From Sulfitobacter sp. LCG007 (GTDB lineage Bacteria; Pseudomonadota; Alphaproteobacteria; Rhodobacterales; Rhodobacteraceae): 64,000 nt of DNA. The notes beneath the pieces were generated by a model that worked only from the letters and a program-made list of their open reading frames with translations, searched no databases and was not told the DNA's origin. The translations under genes and the position numbers were made by a program. Below, in pieces: positions 18,881-27,758 of this stretch. The DNA is taken from the NCBI RefSeq assembly GCF_040801785.1, contig NZ_CP161805.1:3782001-3846000 (forward strand). Direction: 5' to 3'. The first letter of the stretch is position 1. Every line of letters starts with the position of its first letter.

Positions 18881-19725
18881 CGGGGGTTCTGCATGAGGTT
18901 CCGGAATGCCGCGAACTCGGCCACGAGGCCGTCGGGCAAGCCCGATTCGGCGGCAAGCACGATATGCTGCGACAGACGCGCCGTGGCAAGCGTGACCTCG
19001 GGAATGACCTCCGGGCCTGCCTCGCGCGGCGTCCAGGCGAGGCCGGCGGCATCCAGCAGATCGCCCATCGCCACCGCGCCCGGCGCGGCGATGTTGATCC
19101 GTGCGGGAAGGGTTCGGGCCCGCGTGAGGGCGTCAATCGCAAGGGACAGGCTGCGCGGCCCGATGTAGCTTCGCCTTGGCGTGGACCCATCGTCCAGCCG
19201 GTCCAGCGCAAAACCCTCGCGCCAGCCGCCGAGGATGGCGTCGGCACCGGCAACGTTGCCGATCCTGAGGCAGCAGACGTCTATCCCCAGCTCTGACCCG
19301 AGTTCCAGCCCCGCGTCTTCCATGGCAAGTTTCGCTTCGCCGTATTCGGAGACGGGTTCGCAGGGCATTTCCTCGTCGAGCAGGCCCCTAGCTCGGCCAT
19401 AGACTGCCGCCGAGCTCGCCAGCAGCACGCGCGGCTTTCCGGTCTCTGCCGCTCCCCTGATGGCGGCCAGCGCCAGCTCGGCATTCAGCGACATCGGCGC
19501 GCCGCTGCGCAATGCCGCAGCGGGAGTGACGCCTGACAGGCAAAGGATGGCGTTCATGCCGCGCGCCGCATCCGCCAGCTTTCCGGGTTCTGTCAGCAGA
19601 TCGAAGGCGACGCGCCCCCCGGTGCCCACCCTGCCGTGCCAGACGGCATCGCGCCCGGGCCAGAATGCCCGCAGCATCGTTCCGAGCCGGCCCGAGGCAC
19701 CCAGCACCAGTGTCCCGCCGCTCAT
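18877..19725 (-). CDS. NAD-dependent epimerase/dehydratase (extended SDR)
   Basis: A 282-residue Rossmann protein: TLVLGASGRLGTML at the N-terminus and the catalytic-type SSAAVYGRARG with YGEAKLAME, giving the Ser-Tyr-Lys set. Probably acts on a nucleotide- or lipid-linked sugar for the polysaccharide assembled by the neighbouring transferases. It overlaps both the sugar transferase and the glycosyltransferase by 4 nt, so all three are coupled. The reaction is not predictable from sequence alone. Confidence 0.8.
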   Translation of the reverse strand: MSGGTLVLGASGRLGTMLRAFWPGRDAVWHGRVGTGGRVAFDLLTEPGKLADAARGMNAILCLSGVTPAAALRSGAPMSLNAELALAAIRGAAETGKPRVLLASSAAVYGRARGLLDEEMPCEPVSEYGEAKLAMEDAGLELGSELGIDVCCLRIGNVAGADAILGGWREGFALDRLDDGSTPRRSYIGPRSLSLAIDALTRARTLPARINIAAPGAVAMGDLLDAAGLAWTPREAGPEVIPEVTLATARLSQHIVLAAESGLPDGLVAEFAAFRNLMQNPR

Positions 19726-20972
19726 CCGGGCAGATCCAGGCGCTTGGCGGCGGGCAGAAGCGCGTTCATGCGCGCCAGATGAACCGGCAGGCAGCGCGTG
19801 GCGAAATCATGCTGCTCGACCACCGTCGCCCGCGCCGCAGGGCCCAGATGCGAGAAATCGCGCGGCCGGCCCAGCACCTCGACCACCCTGGCGGCCAGCG
19901 CATCGGGATCGAAGAAATCGACGAGTATCCCGTTTTCGCCGTCGCGTATCACCTCGCGCACGGGCGGCACGTCCGAGGCGATCACCGTCGCCTGCATCGA
20001 CATCGCCTCGAGCAGCGACCACGACAGCACGAAGGGCATGGTCAGATAGACATGGCAACGCCCCAGCCTGACGATCCGGCAGAAATCCGCATAGGCGACC
20101 CGGCCCAGGATATGCACCCGACTCCAGTCCACCTTGCCAGCCAGCTCGGCCTCCATCTCTCCGCGAAGCCCGCCGGGGTGGGCACTGGCCTCGCCATAGG
20201 AGGTCTCTTGTCCGCCCACGATCAGCACCCTCGCACCGGGTCGCTCCGACAGGATCCGCGGCAGCGCCCGCATGAAGATGTGAAACCCCCGCACGCGTTC
20301 GAGATTGCGTGCAACGTAGGTGACAACCTCGTCCTCCCGGGTCAGCGGCCGGTCGAGCCGGCCAAGCTCGAGACTGACACCCGGATCCGGCAGCAGCCGG
20401 TCCGTGCGGATTCCGTCGTGGCAGACATAGAGTCTGTCATGGAAGCTCGGGGGGAAACGGTCGCGCTGCCAGATCGTCGGGCACTGGCCGACATCCACCG
20501 TGTCGAAGGTCATGGTCGGCACGACGTTGCGCGCGCGTGCGAGGAACGCCGCATTGTCGGAGACGGGAGAGTCGGGATCGAACCCAAGCAGACCGCCGGT
20601 GAGGTTGTAGTAATACTCGAAATATCCGATCTGCGGCACGCCGGGCCATATGTCGCGCAGGAAGATCATCTCGCCCCATCCTACGTGGCCGATGATGATG
20701 TCCGGCCTGAAGCCGTCGGTCTCGAGCTGCCGCGCCGCCAGCGCAGCGCCATAGCCTCTTCCTGTCGCGTCCTCCCAGACCCTGGACAGACCGTAGGCCT
20801 GCGCATCCGGGACATGATGCGCCGCGTAAACGACATTGCGGACACCCGGGATGGCAGGTGCGTTCTGCCGCTGGGTCAGGAAGACGATCTCGTGCCCGCC
20901 CTGCGCCGCCAGACAGCCCACGAGTTCGCGATACTGTCCCGGCATGTTCTGGTGTACGAAAAGAAGTCTCAA
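19722..20972 (-). CDS. GT4-family glycosyltransferase
   Basis: A 416-residue GT-B glycosyltransferase. The N-terminus MRLLFVHQNMPGQYREL with IIIGHVGWGE matches the glycosyl transferase 4 group (PF12000-like) N-terminal domain. The C-terminal GT1-type domain has RGFHIFMRALP, RVLIVGGQ and SWSLLEAMSMQATVIASD, including the E(x7)E-like nucleotide-sugar region. It is the first gene of the coupled epimerase/sugar transferase set and likely extends the polysaccharide repeat. Donor and acceptor are unknown. Confidence 0.87.
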   Translation of the reverse strand: MRLLFVHQNMPGQYRELVGCLAAQGGHEIVFLTQRQNAPAIPGVRNVVYAAHHVPDAQAYGLSRVWEDATGRGYGAALAARQLETDGFRPDIIIGHVGWGEMIFLRDIWPGVPQIGYFEYYYNLTGGLLGFDPDSPVSDNAAFLARARNVVPTMTFDTVDVGQCPTIWQRDRFPPSFHDRLYVCHDGIRTDRLLPDPGVSLELGRLDRPLTREDEVVTYVARNLERVRGFHIFMRALPRILSERPGARVLIVGGQETSYGEASAHPGGLRGEMEAELAGKVDWSRVHILGRVAYADFCRIVRLGRCHVYLTMPFVLSWSLLEAMSMQATVIASDVPPVREVIRDGENGILVDFFDPDALAARVVEVLGRPRDFSHLGPAARATVVEQHDFATRCLPVHLARMNALLPAAKRLDLPG

Positions 20973-21036
20973 GGTGCAGGGCTCCGGCAGGCGGCGGCGT
21001 CAGTTAAGCCCGCCACCGACCGCGATTGCAAACGGC

Positions 21037-21816
21037 TCAGCGTCCTTTCCAGACAGGATCGCGCTTTTCGGAAAACGCACGCGCGCCTTCGATCTGATCC
21101 TCGGAGGAATAAAGCCGGTCCACGGTGGCAAGCTGGCGCCGGGTGATCCGGTTCATCGTGTCCCGGAACTTCGAATCCTCCGCATCCCGGACGATCTCCT
21201 TGATCGCCGCGTAGACGAGCGGCGGACCCGAGGCGAGAAGCCGCGCCATCTCCCAAGCGCGCTCCATCAGGTCCGCGCCCGGCACGATCTCGTTCACAAG
21301 GCCCCAACGATTGGCCTCCTGCACGTCGAACCAACGCCCTGTCAGCAGAAGCTCCATCGCGATATGATAGGGCATGCGCTTCGGCAGCTTGACGCTCGCC
21401 GCATCCGCCACGGTCCCGGACCGGATCTCGGGCAGGGCGAAGGTCGCGTGATCGGCGGCGAGGATGATGTCGGCGGACAGCGCGAGTTCCAGACCGCCCC
21501 CGCAGCAGATCCCGTTCACCGCCGCGATCACCGGCTTGTTCATGTCGCGCATTTCCTGCAGGCCGCCGAAGCCGCCCACACCGTAGTCCCCGTCCACCGC
21601 ATCGCCATCGGCCGCGGCCTTGAGATCCCAGCCGGGGCAGAAGAACTTCTCTCCCGCGCCGGTAACGATGGCCACACGGAGGTCCGGATCGTCGCGGAAG
21701 TCGCGAAACACCTCGCCCATGATCCGCGACGTCCTGAGGTCGATGGCATTCGCCTTCGGCCTGTCCAGCGTGACTTCAAGAATGGCGCCATCGCGTTTCT
21801 TCCTGACCGGGTCCAT
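21037..21816 (-). CDS. Enoyl-CoA hydratase/isomerase family, carnitinyl-CoA dehydratase-like
   Basis: A 259-residue crotonase. The oxyanion-hole segment FFCPGWDLKA and NGICCGGGLELAL are present, and both hydratase glutamates are retained (Glu-110 in GGGLE and Glu-130 in LPEIRSG). Length and local sequence resemble CaiD, which interconverts crotonobetainyl-CoA and carnitinyl-CoA. The ATG overlaps the stop of the acyl-CoA synthetase (TGATG), so the two work in one pathway: activation, then (with the dehydrogenase upstream) desaturation and hydration of an acyl-CoA. Confidence 0.82.
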   Translation of the reverse strand: MDPVRKKRDGAILEVTLDRPKANAIDLRTSRIMGEVFRDFRDDPDLRVAIVTGAGEKFFCPGWDLKAAADGDAVDGDYGVGGFGGLQEMRDMNKPVIAAVNGICCGGGLELALSADIILAADHATFALPEIRSGTVADAASVKLPKRMPYHIAMELLLTGRWFDVQEANRWGLVNEIVPGADLMERAWEMARLLASGPPLVYAAIKEIVRDAEDSKFRDTMNRITRRQLATVDRLYSSEDQIEGARAFSEKRDPVWKGR

Positions 21817-23855
21817 CAGCCTGTCCTTTCGTTTCGTGTTTGCGGCGCGATCGAGATCAGCGCGTCCACGGCGACCGCTGCGTCCGGAGTGCATATCAGC
21901 GGGTTGATCTCGACCTCGCCGATCCGCGCCGCGTTGTCGACCACACAGGCCTGAAGCGCAAGGACGGCCCGGACAATCGCATCGAGGTTCGCGGCGGGCT
22001 TCCCGCGATAGCCCTCGAGCAGCGGCCAGATGCGCAGACGGCGCAGCGCGGCCTTTACGTCCTGCGGCCCCACCGGCAGCAGAAGCGTCACGGTATCCTG
22101 CCAGAGCTCGGTCAGGACCCCGCCCGCCCCAAGCGTCAGGAGGAATCCGTGCGCCGGGTCGCGGGTCACGCCCAGCAAGAGCTCGGCCACGCCGCCCTGC
22201 ACCATTTCCTCGACGAGAAAGACTTCCGCCGCCATCGTCGCGGCTGCCTCGCGGACCTGCGCCGCGGACAGGTTCAGCCGCACCGCGCCCGCCTCGGACT
22301 TGTGGGCCAGCCCCAGACCCTTCAGCACCAGCGGACCGCGCAGATCCCTGTAATCCGCAGCCATGCAGGAGGTCCGGTCCAGCGCCTGACCCGTCGGCAC
22401 GGCGACACCGTTTTTCGCCAGCATCACCTTGGCCTCATCCTCGCGCAGCACCGCTACCGCGCGCTCGGGCCCCGGCGGAAGCGGCGGGCCTGACAGGCGC
22501 ATGGGCCGTCTTGCGGCGATCTCCGCCGCGGCAATCGCTTCGGGGAGCCCGGAAAGGGGAATCACGCCGCCCGCGAGCAGTTCCTCGGCGGTCCCGAGCG
22601 GCATGAGCTCCGGCAGTGTCGCCACGACAGCGACCGGACGCGCGCTGCGCCGGCGCACCTCGATTGCCGCGGCGGTGGCATGGACCCAATCCCGGGCATC
22701 GGTATGAGGATAATCAACGACGATCAGCGTCAGTCCCGTCCGCGCGCCCGCCATCGGTGCCCATGCATCGGCCATCTTCGCGCCGTCACCCCAGACGTAG
22801 GTGTTGTAGTCGAGCGGGTTCGACAGGGCGACCATCGGCCCGAGCGCGTCTTTCAGTGCCCGCTTCTGTCCCTTCGTAAGAGGCGGAAAGGACACCGCCC
22901 GCCCATGAGCGGTATCCGCGACCAGGCTCGCTTCCCCACCCGAACAGCTGATCGAGGCCAGTGTCGGGCGGTCCAGCCCTCCGGTGACGTGCAGAAGTTT
23001 CAGAGTCTCGAGAAATGTGGGCAGGTCGCCTACACGCGCGATTCCGAGCCGCTCCAGCAATGCCGCCGCGCCGGCGTCGCTGCCTGCCAGCGAAGCGGTG
23101 TGAGACACGGTCGCACGCTGCGCCTGTTCCGATGCGCCGACCTTCAGTCCAACGATCCGGATCCCCTTCCGGCGCGCCTTCACCGCCAGACCATGCCAGA
23201 GCGCCGTGTCCCCGAAGCCTTCCACATGTACCCCGATGGCGCTGACGCGCGGATCGTCAAGCAATGCGGACGCAATCTCGGCCTGCCTGATCTGGGCCAT
23301 GTTGCCGCAGGTCACGACATAGGCGATGGGCAGCGCGCGGCGCTGCATGGTAAGGTTGATCGCGATGTTCGAGCTTTGCGTCAGGATTGCCACGCCCCGC
23401 CCGACCCGGGCGCATCCATGCTGGTCGGGCCACAGCAGCGCACCGTCCAGCGCGTTGATGAAGCCGTAGCAATTGGGTCCGAGGACAGGCATCCCGGCGG
23501 CGGCCTCCAACAGACGGGCCTGCAGCGAACGCGCCTCCCGGTCCTCTGCCGCGGCCTCCGCGAAGCCCGAGGCGAAACAGACCGCGCCTCCCGCTCCCAT
23601 CGCGGAAAGCTGGGAAACGATGTCAACCGTGGCATGCCGGTTCACGCCGATGAAGACGGCATCCGGCACTCCCGGCAGATCGGCGAGCCTGTGAACGGAG
23701 GGAAATCCGCAGATTTCATTCTTCGATGGATGCACCGGCCAGATGTCACCCTGAAATCCCATGCGATGGGACTGTTCCACGACATTTCGGCACCACCCGC
23801 CGCCGCCGATCACCGCGATGGATTTCGGCCGCAGCAGACGGGAAATGTCATGCAT
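21816..23855 (-). CDS. NDP-forming acyl-CoA synthetase (acetate--CoA ligase family)
   Basis: A 679-residue fused ADP-forming ligase. The N-terminal CoA-binding domain starts RPKSIAVIGGGGW; the ligase-CoA domain carries GPNCYGF and the phospho-His motif VSHTASLAGSD; the C-terminal ATP-grasp part has LKGLGLAHKSEAGAVRL, VEEMV and EINPLI. Such proteins make acyl-CoA from an acid with ATP to ADP, through a phosphohistidine. ATG 23855 has only a weak ribosome site. It is co-directional with an acyl-CoA dehydrogenase upstream and coupled to a crotonase downstream. Confidence 0.87.
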   Translation of the reverse strand: MHDISRLLRPKSIAVIGGGGWCRNVVEQSHRMGFQGDIWPVHPSKNEICGFPSVHRLADLPGVPDAVFIGVNRHATVDIVSQLSAMGAGGAVCFASGFAEAAAEDREARSLQARLLEAAAGMPVLGPNCYGFINALDGALLWPDQHGCARVGRGVAILTQSSNIAINLTMQRRALPIAYVVTCGNMAQIRQAEIASALLDDPRVSAIGVHVEGFGDTALWHGLAVKARRKGIRIVGLKVGASEQAQRATVSHTASLAGSDAGAAALLERLGIARVGDLPTFLETLKLLHVTGGLDRPTLASISCSGGEASLVADTAHGRAVSFPPLTKGQKRALKDALGPMVALSNPLDYNTYVWGDGAKMADAWAPMAGARTGLTLIVVDYPHTDARDWVHATAAAIEVRRRSARPVAVVATLPELMPLGTAEELLAGGVIPLSGLPEAIAAAEIAARRPMRLSGPPLPPGPERAVAVLREDEAKVMLAKNGVAVPTGQALDRTSCMAADYRDLRGPLVLKGLGLAHKSEAGAVRLNLSAAQVREAAATMAAEVFLVEEMVQGGVAELLLGVTRDPAHGFLLTLGAGGVLTELWQDTVTLLLPVGPQDVKAALRRLRIWPLLEGYRGKPAANLDAIVRAVLALQACVVDNAARIGEVEINPLICTPDAAVAVDALISIAPQTRNERTG

Positions 23856-23886
23856 GGCATGTTCCGGGGGCAAAAAGAACGCCAAT

Positions 23887-23919
23887 GCCTCCGGCGGGGA
23901 TATTTGGAAGCAAAGGAAG
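23887..23919 (-). repeat. Dispersed repeat copy A (TTCCTTTGCTTCCAAATATCC type)
   Basis: On the minus strand this reads TTCCTTTGCTTCCAAATAT followed by CCCCGCCGGAGGC. The same core occurs at 24044 and 41104. It lies just upstream of the acyl-CoA synthetase start and in inverted orientation to copy B. Confidence 0.7.
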
Positions 23920-23995
23920 CAAGCAATTCTTAACCATGTCAGGAGACGCTGACGGTGCGGTACAGGCGGGGACGCCGATGACCGCAGCAGAGGAA

Positions 23996-24026
23996 GGCCC
24001 CTTGTCGCGGCACCGCGCAAGGGGCC
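23996..24026. repeat. Strong hairpin in the gap between acyl-CoA dehydrogenase and synthetase genes
   Basis: GGCCCCTTG and CAAGGGGCC pair perfectly over 9 bp, with CGCG/CGCG able to pair inside the loop. It lies between the two oppositely oriented copies of the dispersed repeat. It could end the dehydrogenase transcript, but no T-run follows on the minus strand. Confidence 0.6.
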
Positions 24027-24043
24027 CGATCGCCGGATATGCC

Positions 24044-24091
24044 TTTCCTTTGCTTGCAAGTATCCCGGGGGCGCGGGGGCAGAGCCCCCGC
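24044..24091 (+). repeat. Dispersed repeat copy B with GC hairpin
   Basis: Reads TTTCCTTTGCTTGCAAGTAT, then CCCGGGGG, then a hairpin GCGGGGGC-AGA-GCCCCCGC. The same organisation (TTCCTTTG core, then a GC hairpin) recurs in copy C. It lies 35 bp downstream of the dehydrogenase stop codon. Confidence 0.7.
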
Positions 24092-24125
24092 CTCGGCCGA
24101 CGGGGCGCAGCCACGGCGGAACCGC

Positions 24126-25286
24126 TCATGCGCCCATGGCCCGAAGCAGTTCCCGGCTGATGATGTGGCGCTGGATCTCGCTGGTCCCATCCCAGATCCG
24201 CTCCACCCGCGCGTCACGCCAGAACCGTTCCAGCGGGTAGTCGTCCATCAGTCCCATCCCGCCGTGGATCTGGATTGCCGCATCCGTCACCCGCGCCAGC
24301 ATCTCCGACGCAAAGAGCTTGGCCGAGGCGATCTCGCGGTTTGCCGGCAGATTCCTGTCAAGCCGGTCCGCCGCGGCGAGCGTCAGCAGGTCGGCTGCAT
24401 CGATTTCGGTGATCATGTCGGCAATCTGGAAGCTGACGCCCTGAAACTTGCCGATCGGCTGGCCGAATTGTTCACGGCTCGCCGCGTAGTCCAGCGCGTA
24501 GTCGAAGACCCGCCGGGCGCGCCCGACCGACATGGCGGCGACGGTGATCCGCGTCGCATAAAGCCAAGTGTTCATGACGTCGAACCCTCCGTTGACCTCG
24601 CCCAGCACCTGCGCATCCGGCAGGCGGCAGTCGTCGAATTCGAGGATCATGTTCTTGTAACCCCGGTGGCTGACTGACTTGTAGCCGTCGCGGATGGTGA
24701 ATCCCGGCGCGTCGCGATCGACCAGGAACGCCGTGATTCGCTTCTTCGGGCCCTTCGGAGTCGCGTCCTCGCCCGTCGCGACGAAGACAATGACGAAGTC
24801 GGCATGGTCGGCGCCGGAAATGAAATGCTTGGTACCATTGACCACCCAGTCGCCACCCTCCCGCACGGCGGCGCATTTCATCCCCCGCACGTCCGAGCCC
24901 GCACCGGGTTCGGTCATCGCCAGCGCATCCATGCGCTCTCCCCGCACCGCCGGCATCAGGTAGCGCTCGATCTGGTCGCCCTCGCAGGCCATCAGGATGT
25001 TCTGAGGGCGCCCGAAGAAATGGTTGAGCGCCATGGAGCCACGGCCGAGTTCGCGCTCGACAAGCGCGAATTCCAGATGGTTGAGGCCCGCGCAGCCCAC
25101 GCTTTCGGGAAAGTTGCAGGCATAGAAGCCGAGCTCGATCGTCTTGCGCTTGATCTCGTCCGCGACCTCCTTCGGCACCTCTCCTGTCCGCTCGACGAGG
25201 GTCTCGTGCGGGTAGATCTCCTTCTCCACGAAGCTGCGAACGGTGTCCGCGATCATCTGGTGTTCTTCCGTCAATCCGTAGTTCAA
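24126..25286 (-). CDS. Acyl-CoA dehydrogenase
   Basis: A 386-residue FAD-dependent acyl-CoA dehydrogenase. Signatures: MTEPGAGSDVRG and VNGTKHFISGADHAD (flavin contacts), REQFGQPIGKFQGVSF, IHGGMG and the C-terminal RIWDGTSEIQR. At the position of the usual catalytic Glu (YEGT in short- and medium-chain enzymes) there is Asp-366 (WDGT). Translation starts at TTG (25286), overlapping the DUF1810 stop, with AGGGGGACAGG upstream. It probably desaturates the CoA ester made by the neighbouring synthetase for the crotonase to hydrate. Confidence 0.9.
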   Translation of the reverse strand: MNYGLTEEHQMIADTVRSFVEKEIYPHETLVERTGEVPKEVADEIKRKTIELGFYACNFPESVGCAGLNHLEFALVERELGRGSMALNHFFGRPQNILMACEGDQIERYLMPAVRGERMDALAMTEPGAGSDVRGMKCAAVREGGDWVVNGTKHFISGADHADFVIVFVATGEDATPKGPKKRITAFLVDRDAPGFTIRDGYKSVSHRGYKNMILEFDDCRLPDAQVLGEVNGGFDVMNTWLYATRITVAAMSVGRARRVFDYALDYAASREQFGQPIGKFQGVSFQIADMITEIDAADLLTLAAADRLDRNLPANREIASAKLFASEMLARVTDAAIQIHGGMGLMDDYPLERFWRDARVERIWDGTSEIQRHIISRELLRAMGA

Positions 25287-25741
25287 GCGCCTGTCCCCCT
25301 GTCGTGGCTCCGCGGCCGCGCGTTTTCCAGAATTTCATCTGTCCGCGGACAGGATTGCCCGCCATGGAAAGTCTCCAGCAATCGCGCGAAGACCGCAGGC
25401 TCCTGCGAGACCTCGGCAAAGAGGGTGGCGCAGGAACGCAGCTTGAGAGCGTCGACAGGTCCCATGATCTCTTCCGCGCTCCGCCCCGAATGGCTCAGCA
25501 CCAATGCGGCGCAGCCCCGCAGGCGGGGTCCCAGAACTTCATGCGCGTCATAGGCACGCGCTTCCGGAACTCCGGCCAGGCCGTAGAACCATGCCATGGG
25601 TGACTGGCCCAATCCGCGAAGCTGGGGGAAGACAAACCACATCCAGTGGCTGGATTTCCGTCCGGCGGACAGTTCGGCCCTTACCCGGTCGATAACCGGT
25701 GCCTGCGCCGCCACAAACCGTTCGAGCCCTTCTTCGCGCAT
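25283..25741 (-). CDS. DUF1810 family protein
   Basis: A 152-residue protein with the DUF1810 signature SSHWMWFVFPQLRGLG and a following LGPRLRGCAALVL. The family's biochemical role is not established. Its stop codon overlaps the TTG start of the acyl-CoA dehydrogenase, so it is translationally coupled to that gene, although this may only reflect compact packing. The start at ATG 25741 places the conserved LERFVAAQ region at the N-terminus as usual. Confidence 0.82.
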   Translation of the reverse strand: MREEGLERFVAAQAPVIDRVRAELSAGRKSSHWMWFVFPQLRGLGQSPMAWFYGLAGVPEARAYDAHEVLGPRLRGCAALVLSHSGRSAEEIMGPVDALKLRSCATLFAEVSQEPAVFARLLETFHGGQSCPRTDEILENARPRSHDRGTGA

Positions 25742-25760
25742 CGCGACGTTCCCGTCCGGC

Positions 25761-26513
25761 CTATGCGGCGTAGTCCGAACCTTCCTCATCGAGGATGGAT
25801 TTCAGCTCCGCCAGGTGACGAGCGTCCTGTTCCGGATAGTCCTCGATCATCTGGGCCGTCTTGGCCGCCACCGAGTCCGTAAGGTAGCGCAGCGGCTGGC
25901 CGGTCTGGAGCGCCCTGATATAGGTTTCGGCCGCGCGCTCGAAATAATAGAGGCGGTTGAAGGTTTCGGCGACCGTAGTCCCGATCACCATCACGCCGTG
26001 ATTTCCCATTACCAGCACCTTCTTCCCGGGATCGCGAAGAAGCTGCGCGCAGCGGTTCCCCTCGTCCTCCAGCGCAAGCCCGTCGTAGTGGTCGTCCACC
26101 ACGACCCGGTCGAAGAACATCGCCGTGTTCTGGTCGATCGCGGGCAGCCTGCTATCGGCCAGACTGGCAAGAACCGTCGCATGAATCGAATGTACATGCA
26201 TCGCGCAGCGGGCGTGCGGGCAGTGCCGGTGAATGCCGCCATGCAGGCCCCACGCGGTGATGTCGGCATCGACGCCCTTCATGCAGTCCGGATCGTCCGC
26301 GTCCATCTCGATCAGGTCACTGGCCTTGATGCGGCTGAAATGCTTCTGGTTCGGGTTCATCAGGAACCGGGTTCCTGCGCCGTTCACCGCCATTGAAAAA
26401 TGGTTCGCGACGCCTTCGTGCATGTTCAGGCGAGCGGTCCAGCGGAAGGCGGCTGCGAGATCGACCCGCTCGTTCCAGTGGGTCATGTTCGGTCGCAGGC
26501 TTGTCACGGTCAT
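25761..26513 (-). CDS. Class II aldolase/adducin family protein
   Basis: A 250-residue protein of the zinc-dependent class II aldolase/adducin fold. Metal-binding HVHSIHATVLASL supplies two His, and VMGNHGVMVIG the third. It begins ARLNMHEGVANHFS, which resembles the hydroxyl-acid or sugar-phosphate aldolases used with fuculose/ribulose phosphate, but members often have unknown substrates. It is 19 bp upstream of the DUF1810 gene on the same strand and might belong to the same transcript. Expected in the cytoplasm. Confidence 0.85.
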   Translation of the reverse strand: MTVTSLRPNMTHWNERVDLAAAFRWTARLNMHEGVANHFSMAVNGAGTRFLMNPNQKHFSRIKASDLIEMDADDPDCMKGVDADITAWGLHGGIHRHCPHARCAMHVHSIHATVLASLADSRLPAIDQNTAMFFDRVVVDDHYDGLALEDEGNRCAQLLRDPGKKVLVMGNHGVMVIGTTVAETFNRLYYFERAAETYIRALQTGQPLRYLTDSVAAKTAQMIEDYPEQDARHLAELKSILDEEGSDYAA

Positions 26514-26637
26514 TGGCGGATCCCTTTCGGCAACTATCGAAGGCATGAGACCATTTCAGCGCAGCAAAGACCAATCGAAATGCGACAGCCCTTGCCGCTT
26601 TGCGCTATCGCCCGCCGGGGCCGGGTCTCTGATGGCC

Positions 26638-27630
26638 TCAGGAGCGCGACAGCAGGGCGAGAAGCCGGGTCTCGGTCTTGCGCAGCCCGGTGCGGTCGAC
26701 AGCATCCGCCACGGCGTCAAGGCGCGCCTCGGGCTCGAATTCCGTCAGGGCGATGATGTCGGGATGGATGTAGCTGGTGCGGGCAATGGCCGGTGTATTG
26801 TGCAACCGGTCCGCCGCCGCCTCCGAAATCGCCTTGATCGTCACCGGCTCGGATGAAAGCGCCCGTTCCAGCGCCGCCACGCTGCCGTTCCAGGTCCGGA
26901 ACGTCTTGGCCGTCATGCTGTCGTCGCCGGTGATCTCCGCCAGGCGCGCGTTTACGGCGTCGGACGTCACGTCGCGCGACACGCCTTCGTCGTCGAGCCA
27001 GGAGATCAGGGATTTTCCGGGCAGGTCGTGCAGGCGTGCGAGGGTGCGGTTCAGGGTGGCGTCGCGCAGGCGCCGCTTGACCTTCAATCCGCCTTTGGCG
27101 GTGAAGTTCATCAGGATCTCGCCATCCTTCACCGACACGTGCCGGGTACGCAGCGTCGTCGCCCCGTAGCTGCGGTTTTCCTTTGCATAGGCGGCATGGC
27201 CGACGCGAAGCGAAAGCCGGTCGATAAGGGCGAGCACGGCGGCGATCGCGAAGCGGCGGTCTCCTGCCTCTTCCTGAAGATCCCTCATGATCGCGCGGCG
27301 AATCGCCGGAAGCTTCTCGCCGAAGGCAGGCAGCTGAAAGAATTTCCGCTGCGACCGGAATTCGGTCCAGTGGGGGTGATAGCGATATTGCTTGCGTTCC
27401 CGCGCATCCCTCCCCGTGGCCTGGAGATGGCCGTCGGGCCGGGGCGAGATCCAGACCTTTTCGTAGGCGGGCGGCACCGCCAGCGCCGCGATGCGCGCGC
27501 GCTCGGCCTTGTTGTCTATGCTCGTGCCGTCCGGGGCGATGTAGCTGAAACCGCGCCCCCGCCGTCGCCGCGTGATGCCTGGCGCGTTGTCGGGATAGTA
27601 GACAAGTCCGGGAAGTCGTTCGGTTCGCAT
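26638..27630 (-). CDS. DNA topoisomerase IB (poxvirus/bacterial type)
   Basis: A 330-residue type IB topoisomerase that relaxes supercoils by a 3'-phosphotyrosyl intermediate. The N-terminal domain has YYPDNAPGITRRRRGRGFSY and the catalytic domain contains RVGHAAYAKENRSYGATTL, RHVSV and the nucleophile Tyr-287 in IARTSYIHP. Length and order match the compact bacterial TopIB group. ATG 27630 follows GCGGAGGTGAC. It is divergent from adenine deaminase. Confidence 0.92.
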   Translation of the reverse strand: MRTERLPGLVYYPDNAPGITRRRRGRGFSYIAPDGTSIDNKAERARIAALAVPPAYEKVWISPRPDGHLQATGRDARERKQYRYHPHWTEFRSQRKFFQLPAFGEKLPAIRRAIMRDLQEEAGDRRFAIAAVLALIDRLSLRVGHAAYAKENRSYGATTLRTRHVSVKDGEILMNFTAKGGLKVKRRLRDATLNRTLARLHDLPGKSLISWLDDEGVSRDVTSDAVNARLAEITGDDSMTAKTFRTWNGSVAALERALSSEPVTIKAISEAAADRLHNTPAIARTSYIHPDIIALTEFEPEARLDAVADAVDRTGLRKTETRLLALLSRS

Positions 27631-27758
27631 CGCAATGTCACCTCCGCGACGTAACGCAGGCCGCCGCGCGCCGGTTCCCGTCAGGCCGGGCCGCCTCGAA
27701 ATCCCGGGTGATGCTCTGCAGCGCTTGAACCTTCCCCTGCCCCATGCCACCAAGGGCC

